A stretch of DNA of 64,000 bases from NCBI RefSeq assembly GCF_014236855.1, contig NZ_CP051261.1, forward strand, positions 1,550,001-1,614,000. The letters run 5' to 3'. This DNA comes from Xanthomonas sp. SI (GTDB taxonomy: Bacteria > Pseudomonadota > Gammaproteobacteria > Xanthomonadales > Xanthomonadaceae). The first letter of the stretch is position 1; every line of letters begins with the position of its first letter. Shown piece after piece: positions 55,039 to 63,001 of this stretch. Under the pieces are notes generated by a model. It saw only the letters and a program-made list of their open reading frames with translations, made no database searches and was not told the DNA's origin. Both the position numbers and the translations under genes were made by a program.

Positions 55039-55512
55039 ATGTTCGACGCCACCACCGCGGCGCTGCCCGCGCCGTACCATGCCGTTGGCGCTGCCTGCGC
55101 GCCTATGCGGGTACCGGTACTCCCTCGTCTCGCCTTGCTGATTTTCTCTCTCGTCTCGACTGCAGGATGCACGATGGCCGATTCTTCGCTTTCCAAAGAA
55201 CAATTCGCGCGGCAGGTCGATGCGCTGCTGGGTGACCGCGATGCGGTGGAGGTGCCGGCTTCGGCACTTACCGCTTTTCCGTGGCAGCGACTTTGTTTCG
55301 AGCGCGACGACGCGCTGTTGCTGAAATTCACCGTGGATGGCCACGAACGCGTGCTGGCGCTGCCCTACGAGGAGTTCTTCGTCGACGAGGGCCATGTGAA
55401 AGATTCGCTGGAGGATGCATGCCTGGGTCCGGGCGACAGGATCCTGGTCAAGAAGAAATACCCCGGATACGCCGGTCCCGTGGAATTCCAAAAGAGCGGC
55501 CAGGGAGGCTAG
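55039..55512 (+). CDS. Lipoprotein, candidate immunity protein of the adjacent T4SS effector
   Basis: A 157-residue protein from an ATG with an AAGGAG ribosome site; a later Met at 55105 gives a more typical signal (VLPRLALLIFSLVSTAGCTM). The TAGC lipobox indicates lipidation, with Thr at +2 for outer-membrane sorting. The mature part is acidic: LSKEQFARQVDALLGDRDAV, CFERDDALLLKFTVDGHERV and ALPYEEFFVDEGHVKDSLED. No known family was recognised. It ends 2 bp before a gene for a candidate type IV-secreted antibacterial effector. In Xanthomonas such effectors are typically paired with periplasmic lipoprotein inhibitors, so an immunity role is proposed (inference). Confidence 0.7.
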   Translation: MFDATTAALPAPYHAVGAACAPMRVPVLPRLALLIFSLVSTAGCTMADSSLSKEQFARQVDALLGDRDAVEVPASALTAFPWQRLCFERDDALLLKFTVDGHERVLALPYEEFFVDEGHVKDSLEDACLGPGDRILVKKKYPGYAGPVEFQKSGQGG

Positions 55513-55514
55513 CC

Positions 55515-56390
55515 ATGGTGGACATCACCGACCCGAAAGGCGCCAAGCGGGAGATCGAGCAGGAGGCTTATCGGTACTACGAGCAAATGAGCGGCACGCC
55601 GCTGGCCAGGCGGCCCGACGGCAGCTTCGCCGCACAGGGGCACAACGACCAACTCGATGCGTTCCGCCATGCCTACACCAGCGGCCGCGTCACTCAGATC
55701 GCCGGCGGCATGCAATGGGTCGCCCGCCATTTCGGCAACGACGCGGAGATCGGCGCGGCGCATCCCAACGATCCGTACGAACATCGTATGGACCTGTGGA
55801 ATAACGAGGCCGGCCGCCGCCTCGGCGATGCCGCCGTCGATACGCCGGACCTGGCGCGGCGCACTTACGCGGCGCTGCGTAATGGCGAACTGGTAACCGG
55901 CCTGTCCGATCCGCGCCTGCGGCAGCTTTATCCCGACGATCCGCGCCTGCAACTGGCGCAGGGAGACCCACAACGCGAGCTGGTCACCGGCAGCGATGTG
56001 GACCATATCAATCGCGATGTCTCGCGGTTGCAGGACCAGGCCCAGGATCGCTTCCCGCCCGGCCATCCCGATCGCGCCTATTTCGATGCCTTGCGCGCGC
56101 AACTGCCGTTGCAGGTCTCCGACACCAAGGTTGCGCAGGCGCTGCTGGCGGCCAAGGCCGAAGGCATCGAGCGTGTCGACCAGCTCAGTGGGGCGACGCT
56201 GCACAACGAGCAGATCTTCGTCAGCGGCAAGACCCCCGGCTTCCGTGCCCAGATCGACGCCAACGCGCCAGCGCCGGACATGCGCGAGACCGTGTACCAG
56301 ACCGATCAGCACAATCTGGTCCGCGCCTACGACGAGCAGAACCGCGCCCAGGCACAGTCCACGCAGCAGGCCTCGCCCGCTGGGCCGTAG
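55515..56390 (+). CDS. Candidate X-T4SS antibacterial effector (DUF6973-like domain plus XVIPCD-like tail)
   Basis: A 291-residue protein with no signal peptide. Residues 40-105 form a conserved-looking His/Asp/Asn-rich domain: GHNDQLDAFRHAYTSGRV (43-59) and HRMDLWNNEAGRRLGD (90-105), resembling DUF6973. Residues from about 185 to the end (GHPDRAYFDALRAQLP, AKAEGIERVDQLSG, EQIFVSGKTPGFRAQIDANA) and a Gln-rich tail (EQNRAQAQSTQQ) resemble the XVIPCD secretion signal that docks effectors on VirD4 of the Xanthomonas killing T4SS. A GGGAGG ribosome site precedes the start. The lipoprotein gene immediately upstream is the likely cognate immunity gene. The call rests on pattern recognition. Confidence 0.75.
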   Translation: MVDITDPKGAKREIEQEAYRYYEQMSGTPLARRPDGSFAAQGHNDQLDAFRHAYTSGRVTQIAGGMQWVARHFGNDAEIGAAHPNDPYEHRMDLWNNEAGRRLGDAAVDTPDLARRTYAALRNGELVTGLSDPRLRQLYPDDPRLQLAQGDPQRELVTGSDVDHINRDVSRLQDQAQDRFPPGHPDRAYFDALRAQLPLQVSDTKVAQALLAAKAEGIERVDQLSGATLHNEQIFVSGKTPGFRAQIDANAPAPDMRETVYQTDQHNLVRAYDEQNRAQAQSTQQASPAGP

Positions 56391-56557
56391 CGCGGCGTGG
56401 GCGCCATGTGGCGCGGTTCGGCCATGACGTCTTACCGGTGCGACGGAGCGTGCAGCGGCTTGCGCGACGATGGGCTGGTGTGGCCGTGGCATCGCCTTCA
56501 GGGAGGGAATGCCACGGCGGCGCACGGCCTCTTTGCGTTCGGGCGCTTGCTCCCGCA

Positions 56558-56590
56558 ACAAAAACGCCGCGGCCGTCGCCGGCCGCGGCG
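56558..56590 (-). terminator. Rho-independent terminator of the secreted-protein gene at 56612
   Basis: On the minus strand a perfect 10-bp stem (CGCCGCGGCC paired with GGCCGCGGCG) with a 6-nt loop is followed by five Ts. It lies 22 bp past the stop at 56612. On the plus strand the hairpin has no T run, so it does not obviously terminate the effector gene. Confidence 0.85.
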
Positions 56591-56611
56591 CTGTGGTGCA
56601 GGTGAAGCCGA

Positions 56612-57094
56612 TTACTGCGGCGCGCTCGGTGCCTTGGTGCGCGGGAGCACGTACGAGGTGATGTACTCGCCGTTGGAGCCGTAGACCACGACGATCATCT
56701 GGGTGGCGTCCTGGTACACCACGGTGGCGCTGCACGGGCAGCTCGCGGCGGCGGTGACCATGCCGAGCGGGCGGTCCTTCTCGTCGTTGACGACGATCAG
56801 CTGCTCTTCGGCGGCCAAGCCGATCGGCAGGCGCGATTGGGCGCCCGGGGTGAGCGCGAGCACGGTGATCACCTCGTCCTTCGACGAGTTGACCTGGGCG
56901 AAGGTCAGCCCGGACTTCTCGAACGTGTAGACCTTGAACAGCGGCGACAGGCTGACGTTCTTCTTGCCGGCCGGGACGCGTTCGCCCAGGCCTTGGATCG
57001 TATCGTTGGCTTCCAGCTTCTGCCCGGTGGCATGGGTCTGCGCCGCGGTGAATGCGACGGCCAGAACGGCCAGGGTCAACAGGGGTTTGATCAT
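56612..57094 (-). CDS. Small exported protein of unknown function
   Basis: A 160-residue protein with a signal peptide (LLTLAVLAVAFTAAQTHATG). The mature part has VSLSPLFKVYTFEKSGLTFA, VNSSKDEVITVLALTPGAQS, LIVVNDEKDRPLGMVTAAAS with a CPC pair, and YGSNGEYITSYVLPRT. It looks like a small beta-rich periplasmic protein; no family was recognised. The start at 57094 has an AGGAGA ribosome site. It has its own terminator downstream and an AT-rich upstream region, so it is probably a single-gene unit. Confidence 0.75.
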   Translation of the reverse strand: MIKPLLTLAVLAVAFTAAQTHATGQKLEANDTIQGLGERVPAGKKNVSLSPLFKVYTFEKSGLTFAQVNSSKDEVITVLALTPGAQSRLPIGLAAEEQLIVVNDEKDRPLGMVTAAASCPCSATVVYQDATQMIVVVYGSNGEYITSYVLPRTKAPSAPQ

Positions 57095-57791
57095 GGTGTC
57101 TCTCCTTGTCTTGATGCAGCGGACCGTTGCGCTTGGGCCGGGCGGCAGCCGTGGTCCTTTCCGGCCGAACCGCTCGGTGCAGGCCATCTCCTGGCCTGCC
57201 ATCACACGTGTGGACGGAACCGTACCTGGCGACCGGCGTAGCGCCTTTGGGCGGCGCTACGTTGGTCGCCGGGCCACGCTTCCGACGCGACGCTTTGTTC
57301 AGTATTTCTGACGTTAGTATCGCTGTCAATATCTAAAATCAACGAGATGCGATGTAATTGGCGAAATATCAATGTTTTGTATCTCTGAACTTTGCGTATC
57401 GCCTATCTGTCGGGCAGGAGTTCTGTATCCCCGAACTTTGCGGTGTCGTCTGACGGCCGTGCATGCCGCGCCCCGTTTGCGCGTGCGCAGGCTGGTCGAG
57501 AAGGGACCTGGGAAGCGAAGGGCAGGGCGGCGGGCACGCGTCCGGTGGCCAGCGACGCTGCGGCCGCTGGACGCACCAGCGCGTCGCGGTGGCGCGGGGC
57601 GGCCGCCGCTCGCCAGTGAGGACGCTGCGCCGCACGCTCGGTGCCGCTGAGCGGAGGCCGCGCTCGTCCAGCGCCGGCCGCGGGTCTGAAGTCCTTCTGC
57701 GAGCCGCTCAGGATCGGTTGACGCGCGGCGGCGAGCACGGCGCTATCGCGACGCGGTATCGTGTCGGGATTCCTGCCAATCGACGAACCCG
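57095..57791. other. Long intergenic region with AT-rich core and a short direct repeat
   Basis: No credible gene in 697 bp. The segment 57296-57440 is much richer in A and T than the rest of the window. It contains a 19-bp direct repeat with two mismatches, TGTATCTCTGAACTTTGCG at 57378-57396 and TGTATCCCCGAACTTTGCG at 57424-57442, spaced 46 bp. It lies between divergent genes and probably contains their promoters. Confidence 0.6.
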
Positions 57792-59186
57792 ATGCCGCAT
57801 CCGTCCATGCCTCCCGGTCCCGCCGCCCCGTTCGCCGCGCCTGTATTGCGCCATGCGTTGAAGCCGCGGCAACTGATCATGATGGGGCTGGGCAGCGCGA
57901 TCGGCGCCGGCCTGTTCCTGGGTTCGGGCGTGGGCGTGCACGCGGCCGGGCCGGCGGTGCTGATCTCCTATCTGGTCGCCGGCGCGCTGGTGATCATCGT
58001 GATGAACGCGCTGGGCGAGATGGCCGCGGCCAAGCCGGCCAGCGGCGCGTTCTCGGTGTATGCCGCCGATGCGATGGGCGCCACCGCAGGCGCGACGGTG
58101 GGCTGGTTGTGGTGGCTGCAACTGGTGATCGTGATCGCCGCCGAGGCGGTGGGCGCGGCCGGCCTGTTGGCGACGGTGTGGCCGGCGTTGCCGGTGCCGC
58201 TGGTCGCGGTGGTGTTCATGGCCGCCTTCACCGCGATCAACCTGCTCGGCGTGCGCAATTTCGGCGAGTTCGAATTCTGGTTCGCGATCCTCAAGGTGGT
58301 GGCGATCGTCGGCTTCATCCTGGTCGGCGTGGCGCTGCTGGCCGGCTGGCTGCCGAACGTGCCCGCGCCGGGCTGGTCCAACGTCACCGGCAACGGCGGT
58401 TTCGCGCCCAAGGGGCTGGCCGGCATCGGTGCGGCGCTGCTGGTGGTGGTGTTCGCCTTCGGCGGCACCGAGATCGTGGCGGTGGCCGCGGCCGAGACCG
58501 CCGACCCGGAGCGCAGCATCGCGCGCGCGATCCGCACCGTGGCCTGGCGCATTCTGGTGTTCTACATCGGCTCGCTGAGCGTGATCATCGCGGTGGTGCC
58601 GTGGCAGAGCGAGGCGCTGAGTTCGCCGTTCGCCGCGGTGCTGCAAGCGGCCAAGATTCCCGGCGCGGCCACCGGCATCACCCTGATCGCGGTGATCGCG
58701 CTGCTGTCGGCGCTCAACGCCAATCTGTACGGCGCCTCGCGGATGATCTTTTCGCTGGCGCAGCGCGGCGAGGCGCCGCGCGCGCTGGCCTTCACCAACG
58801 GCCAGCAGGTGCCGCTGCTGGCGGTGCTGGCCAGCGTGCTGTTCGGTTTCGTCGCCGCGGTGCTGGAATTGCTGTATCCGAATCGCGTGCTGCCGACGCT
58901 ACTGAACATCGTTGGCGCGACCTGCCTGCTGGTGTGGACGATCTCGCTGCTGTCGCAGCTGATCCTGCGTGCGCGCGCCGATCGCGCCGGCACGCGGCTG
59001 CCGTTCCGGATGCGCGGCTATCCGGTGCTGACCGTGCTGGCGCTGGCGATCCTGGCGCTGATCTTCGGCCTGCTGGTGGCCTCGCCCGACACCCGCGCGC
59101 AATTCCTGTCGATGGCCGCGCTGACCGCCGCGATCGCGCTGATCAGCGGCGTGGCGCGACGCCTGCGCGCGCAGCGGGCAGGGTAG
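57792..59186 (+). CDS. Amino-acid permease, APC superfamily (GabP/ProY-like)
   Basis: A 464-residue inner-membrane importer with 12 predicted helices. The family start is LKPRQLIMMGLGSAIGAGLF; ALGEMAAAKPASGAFSVYAA, FGGTEIVAVAAAETADPERS and LNANLYGASRMIFSLAQRGE are standard for amino-acid/proton symporters of the AAT group. The exact substrate is unknown. There is no linked catabolic gene. It is followed directly by an inverted pair of palindromic repeats. Confidence 0.9.
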   Translation: MPHPSMPPGPAAPFAAPVLRHALKPRQLIMMGLGSAIGAGLFLGSGVGVHAAGPAVLISYLVAGALVIIVMNALGEMAAAKPASGAFSVYAADAMGATAGATVGWLWWLQLVIVIAAEAVGAAGLLATVWPALPVPLVAVVFMAAFTAINLLGVRNFGEFEFWFAILKVVAIVGFILVGVALLAGWLPNVPAPGWSNVTGNGGFAPKGLAGIGAALLVVVFAFGGTEIVAVAAAETADPERSIARAIRTVAWRILVFYIGSLSVIIAVVPWQSEALSSPFAAVLQAAKIPGAATGITLIAVIALLSALNANLYGASRMIFSLAQRGEAPRALAFTNGQQVPLLAVLASVLFGFVAAVLELLYPNRVLPTLLNIVGATCLLVWTISLLSQLILRARADRAGTRLPFRMRGYPVLTVLALAILALIFGLLVASPDTRAQFLSMAALTAAIALISGVARRLRAQRAG

Positions 59187-59198
59187 GGCACCGCGCTT

Positions 59199-59326
59199 CT
59201 GTAGGAGCGGCTTCAGCCGCGACCTGATGCCAGGTACTGCGATGAAGACTGAAGAGAGCGTTGCGTTTTTTGCGAGGAACGGAAAGCGCGGTGCTCACGT
59301 TCGTCGCGGCTGAAGCCGCTCCTACA
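59199..59326. repeat. Inverted pair of palindromic repeats between convergent transporter genes
   Basis: An inverted core copy (CTGTAGGAGCGGCTTCAGCC and on, 59199-59223) and a direct copy (GTCGCGGCTGAAGCCGCTCC and on, 59303-59326) flank about 79 bp. They lie between the stop codons of the permease (59186) and the ArsB-like gene (59343), 13 and 17 bp away respectively. The orientation is the reverse of the pair after pyrB. Confidence 0.92.
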
Positions 59327-59342
59327 CAAAAGCGGTAGCGGC

Positions 59343-60611
59343 TCAGCCCAGCAGCAAGCGAGCGCCCAGCGCGCACAGCAGCGCCGGCGGCATCACCAGC
59401 GCGCCGACTTTCAGGAAGCGCCAGAAGCCCACGTCCTCGCCTTCGCGGCGGATCGCGGTCAGCCACAGGATGGTGGCCAGCGAGCCGGTGATCGACAGGT
59501 TCGGGCCCAGGTCCACGCCGATCAGCAGCGCGTCGACCACCAGTTGCGGCGGATGCGCCTGGGCGATGGTGGTGCTGGCGATCAATCCGGCCGGCAGGTT
59601 GTTCATCAGATTGGAGGCGAACGCCAGCAGCGTGCCGGCCGCGCCGGCGGTGGCCACCGGCGACTGCGCCGCGGAGGCGGACAGCGTCTGCGCGAGCCAG
59701 GCGATGACCCCGGTGCGCGACAAGGCCTCGACCAGCACGAACAGCCCGGCCACCAGCGGCAGCACCGCCCACGACACCGCCTTGGCCAACGGCAGCGGCG
59801 ACTGTCGTCCGCCCAGGCACACCGCCGCCAGCGTGGCCACGCCGGCCAGGCAGGTGGGCAGGCCCAGCTCCAGGCCCAGCGCGGAGACACCAACCAGCAG
59901 CGCCGCGGTGGCGAGGATGCCGGCCAGCGCGAAGGCGCCGCCGCGGCTCAGCGGCACCGTGTCCACACGTTCGGCGCAGCGTCCGCGCAAGTCCTTGCGC
60001 TCGGCCCAGTACAGCATGCCGAAAGTGACCCCGATCGCCAGCAGCGACGGCAGCGCGAAGGCGGCCATCCACGCGCCCAGCGTCGGCATGGTGCCGCCGT
60101 ACAGCACCAGGTTGGCGGGATTGGAGATCGGCAGCACGAAGCTGGCGGCGTTGGCGATCAGCGCGCAGGCGAACAGCAGCGGCAGCGGCTTGGCCCCGGC
60201 CTTGCGCGCGGCCGCGTACACCGCCGGGGTCAGCACCACCGCGGTGGCGTCGTTGGACAGGAACGCGGTGACCACGATGCCGACCCCGAACACCAGCGCG
60301 AACAGGCGCCGCGGCGAGCCCTTGGCCAGGTTTACCGCATGCATCGCCACCCAGTCGAACAGGCCTTCGGCGCGCGCGGTCTCCGACAGCAGCATCATCC
60401 CGATCAGGAACAGGTAGACGTCGTAGCCCTTCAATACCGCGTGCCAGGCTTCGACGCCGGGCATCAGGCCCAGGACCATCAACAGCAGCGCGCCGCCCAC
60501 TGCCCACAGCGCCTCGGGCAGTTTGAACGGCCGCGTGATCACCCCGGCCGTGGCCAGCGCGCAGATGCTCCAGGTGGCGAGGTTCGCCGTGTGTCCGCTG
60601 AGCATGCTCAT
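59343..60611 (-). CDS. ArsB/NhaD-type ion transporter
   Basis: A 422-residue membrane protein with about 11 helices of the arsenite/sodium ion transporter superfamily. Marks are FLIGMMLLSETARAEGLFDW, VTAFLSNDATAVVLTPAVYA, FVLPISNPANLVLYGGTMPT and FASNLMNNLPAGLIASTTIA. The paired NDATAVVLTP and NNLPAGL segments are the two inverted-repeat cores of this fold. ArsB-like arsenite export is the usual annotation, but without an arsR/arsC neighbour the substrate is uncertain. The Met at 60605 is an equally good start. Confidence 0.88.
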   Translation of the reverse strand: MSMLSGHTANLATWSICALATAGVITRPFKLPEALWAVGGALLLMVLGLMPGVEAWHAVLKGYDVYLFLIGMMLLSETARAEGLFDWVAMHAVNLAKGSPRRLFALVFGVGIVVTAFLSNDATAVVLTPAVYAAARKAGAKPLPLLFACALIANAASFVLPISNPANLVLYGGTMPTLGAWMAAFALPSLLAIGVTFGMLYWAERKDLRGRCAERVDTVPLSRGGAFALAGILATAALLVGVSALGLELGLPTCLAGVATLAAVCLGGRQSPLPLAKAVSWAVLPLVAGLFVLVEALSRTGVIAWLAQTLSASAAQSPVATAGAAGTLLAFASNLMNNLPAGLIASTTIAQAHPPQLVVDALLIGVDLGPNLSITGSLATILWLTAIRREGEDVGFWRFLKVGALVMPPALLCALGARLLLG

Positions 60612-61014
60612 GCCGCCGTCGTGGCGGGTGCGGCCGGGCAGGGCGCATGCGCGCGGCCGTCGGCGAGGGCGGTGGCGCGGACTGCGGCGGATGCATGGGG
60701 AAGGACGGACATGGCGGCAGTCGGCGCGCGGATCGGCGAGAAAGAACGGCCGGCAAGGATAGCAAGCCGGTCGCCACCGGCCTTGCGTTCAAACCACTTC
60801 GCGGAGCGTGCGCGCGCTTGCGTTCAGCGGCGAGGCGGCAGCGAAGCGCGAACGCAGGCAAGCGGGCGGCAGCGCCATGGCTGCGCCGCGTCTATGCGTT
60901 GCACGCGGCGACCGCTCATGCACGTTCCTACCGGTCTTGGAAAGCAGGCGCAAGCGCTGCGGATGCGCTGCGAGCACGCATTGCAGGCAGCGAGCGACCA
61001 GGCCACGCTTCTGC
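60612..61014. other. Intergenic region upstream of the ArsB-like gene
   Basis: No gene was recognised in about 400 bp. Short open frames here have Arg/Ala-rich composition typical of non-coding high-GC sequence. The region should contain the promoter of the ArsB-like gene. Confidence 0.4.
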
Positions 61015-61044
61015 CGATTCCCGATTCCCGATTCCCGATTCCCC
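61015..61044 (-). repeat. G-rich tandem repeat beginning at a stop codon (single arm)
   Basis: On the minus strand GGGGAATCGGGAATCGGG continues with further GGGAATC units, giving four G tracts of three or more. It starts within the TAG stop of the gene at 61044. No opposite arm is present, unlike the other three copies. Confidence 0.85.
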
Positions 61045-61493
61045 TACCGTACGTGCCTATCGATCCAACGCTGCAGGAACTCGCTCAGGCTCAGCTTGGT
61101 CGGCGGCGCCAGACCGGCGCTGCGCGCGAAGCCGGCCGCGGCCTGGGCGAAGTCCTGTTTCGCACGCCGCGTCGCCTGTTGCGCCGCGGCCTGCTGCTGG
61201 CGCAGCTGCACGAGGTGCAGCGACGGCCGCCCGGGCGGCGCGAACTTCTGGTCACGGCGCAGCGCATCGGCGGACAGGGTGGTGGCGTGCGCGGCGTGCG
61301 ACAGCGCCTGCCTGGCCTTCAGCACCTGCAGCAGCCATTGCCCGGTCTCGCTGAGCTGCCAGGGCGCGGCCGGATCGGAGGTGGCGATCAGCAACGGCGG
61401 GATCGCGGCATCGGCGAGGCCGGCGGCGCTCGCGTCCAGGCGCTGTAGCCGTTCGAGGAAGTCGGCCTGTGCGAAGGCGGTGTCGGTTGCCAT
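61044..61493 (-). CDS. Small Ala/Gln-rich protein of unknown function
   Basis: A 149-residue protein without signal peptide or membrane helix. It starts MATDTAFAQADFLERLQRLD and has IPPLLIATSDPAAPWQLSET, a helical Gln-rich stretch HLVQLRQQQAAAQQATRRAK, and ends with LSEFLQRWIDRHVR. It is probably all-alpha. No family was recognised. The TAG stop merges with a G-rich repeat. The Met at 61493 is chosen; the open frame continues upstream without sense. Confidence 0.65.
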   Translation of the reverse strand: MATDTAFAQADFLERLQRLDASAAGLADAAIPPLLIATSDPAAPWQLSETGQWLLQVLKARQALSHAAHATTLSADALRRDQKFAPPGRPSLHLVQLRQQQAAAQQATRRAKQDFAQAAAGFARSAGLAPPTKLSLSEFLQRWIDRHVR

Positions 61494-61761
61494 GGGCGGC
61501 CCGGGAAGAAACGAGCGCGGACTGTACGCGGTTTTCGCGCGTGGGTGGATGCTGCGCCGCTGAGGGGTGCGCAGTGCGCATGCCGGCCGGGCGCGCAGTA
61601 TCGTCACGCACATTCGCGGCAGGCGAGTACGCCGCGGCGGGGTTCAGGCGCCTTTGGCGCTGTCGGCTGGTTGCGGCGGCTGGCCTGCCTTGTTCTGGCT
61701 CGGTGCCGGCAGCTTCGGGCGCATTTCCGGTGTGGATGCTGTCGCTTGTCGGACGGGTTCG

Positions 61762-61900
61762 GTCGCGGCTGAAGCCGCTCCTACATGGGTCTTGCGGGCA
61801 GCCTTCTGGGTGCACTGTAGGAGGGGTTTCAACCCCGACAGACAGCCGGCAGTTCTGCGAATGCCTGACTTCGCTTGTCGCGGCTGAAGCCGCTCCTACA
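61762..61900. repeat. Three palindromic repeat copies upstream of the 61044 gene
   Basis: Direct copies of the GTCGCGGCTGAAGCCGCTCC type start at 61762 and 61877. A GGGGC-type inverted copy (TGTAGGAGGGGTTTCAACCC and on) lies at 61816-61839. The first two copies with their linker reproduce one unit of the array at 16421-16967. The rest of the 449-bp intergenic region (61494-61942) holds no recognisable gene. Confidence 0.92.
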
Positions 61901-61942
61901 GCGGCGTAGGAGCTGGAAACCGTACCGGTCTGCGGCGCCGGA

Positions 61943-62776
61943 TCAGCTGCCGCCGGTCGCGGCTTCCGGCGCCGCGTCGGCGGTGTCGCCGCCACGCTTC
62001 TGTGCGAACAGCCATTGCCACATCTTCGGGTCGCGGTAGGTGGCGTCCCAGGCGTTGTGGTTGCCTTCCGGATATTCGGTGTACTGCACGTCGGCATCCA
62101 GGTTCTTGAACGCGCGGTAGATCTTGCGGTCGTCGTGCGGCAGCACCACGTCGTCCTCGGCGCCATGGAACATCCACACCGGGATCCGCTGCAGGCGTTC
62201 GGCCAGCGCGGTGTAGGGGTCGGGCAGTTCCGCCACCGGGGTCACCACCAGGTATTCGCGGTCCTCGTGCGGGGACAGGATCGCGCCGCACACCGGCACC
62301 AGCGCGGCGAAACGCTGCGGCTGCTGCAGCGCGATTTCCCAGGTGCCGTAGCCGCCCATCGACATGCCGGTCAGGTAGGTGCGCTGCGGGTCGCCGTTGA
62401 ATTCGGCGCTAGCCGCGTCCAGCGCCTGCAGCGCCATGGTCGCGTTGACTCCGTTCCACTCCTGCTCGTCCGGCACCTGCGGCATCACCACCAGCGCCGG
62501 GAAGTCGCTCAGATGGCGGCGCAGGTACGGACCCACGCCCGAATCGGCCTGCTGCTTGCCGTCGCTGCCGCGCTCGCCGGATCCGTGCAGGAACAGCACC
62601 ACCGGCACCTGTCCCTGGCGGTGCGGCGGCGCCGGCACGAACACCTGGTAGCGGTACAGGCGACCGTCCACGGTCAGCTGGCGGGACACGAAATGGCCGG
62701 TGGCCGGGTCGCTGGGCAGGCTGCTGCAACCGACCATCGACAGGCACAGCAGCATCAGCAACGAACGCATGGACAT
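61943..62776 (-). CDS. Lipoprotein alpha/beta-hydrolase (esterase)
   Basis: A 277-residue enzyme anchored as a lipoprotein (LLMLLCLSMVGCSS; Cys17). The alpha/beta-hydrolase core has the oxyanion region VVLFLHGSGERGSDG, the nucleophile elbow GMSMGG with Ser139, a probable catalytic Asp208/209 in WMFHGAEDDVVLP and His240 in EGNHNAWD. This layout matches the dienelactone-hydrolase/prolyl-oligopeptidase-type esterases (often annotated phospholipase or PHB-depolymerase-like). The natural substrate is unknown; it may be a plant-derived ester. Confidence 0.9.
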   Translation of the reverse strand: MSMRSLLMLLCLSMVGCSSLPSDPATGHFVSRQLTVDGRLYRYQVFVPAPPHRQGQVPVVLFLHGSGERGSDGKQQADSGVGPYLRRHLSDFPALVVMPQVPDEQEWNGVNATMALQALDAASAEFNGDPQRTYLTGMSMGGYGTWEIALQQPQRFAALVPVCGAILSPHEDREYLVVTPVAELPDPYTALAERLQRIPVWMFHGAEDDVVLPHDDRKIYRAFKNLDADVQYTEYPEGNHNAWDATYRDPKMWQWLFAQKRGGDTADAAPEAATGGS

Positions 62777-63001
62777 GGGCGGCCCTCGGCGGTGGAGATC
62801 CCCAGTATCGGTGTCCAGGCGCTTCGGGGACAGCGCGGCGTGCGGCCAGGGCCGGGGCCGGACATGCGCCAGTCAGGCGCCGCCCGCGCGGCGTTCAGCC
62901 TGTCGCGGGCGTCCGGCACGCGACGGCGAGAACGCCGACACATGTGCGCGCGCTGGCGATGCGGCGGCGTGCGCGGCAATGCGGATGCCGCGCAGGCTGG
63001 C

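Noticed and set aside
52492..55491. A 999-codon minus-strand frame opposite the chemoreceptor
   Set aside because: His/Arg/Gly-rich shadow sequence; the chemoreceptor on the plus strand is certain.
60789..61006. Short minus-strand frames upstream of the ArsB-like gene
   Set aside because: Arg/Ala-rich composition, no ribosome site and no motif; treated as non-coding.
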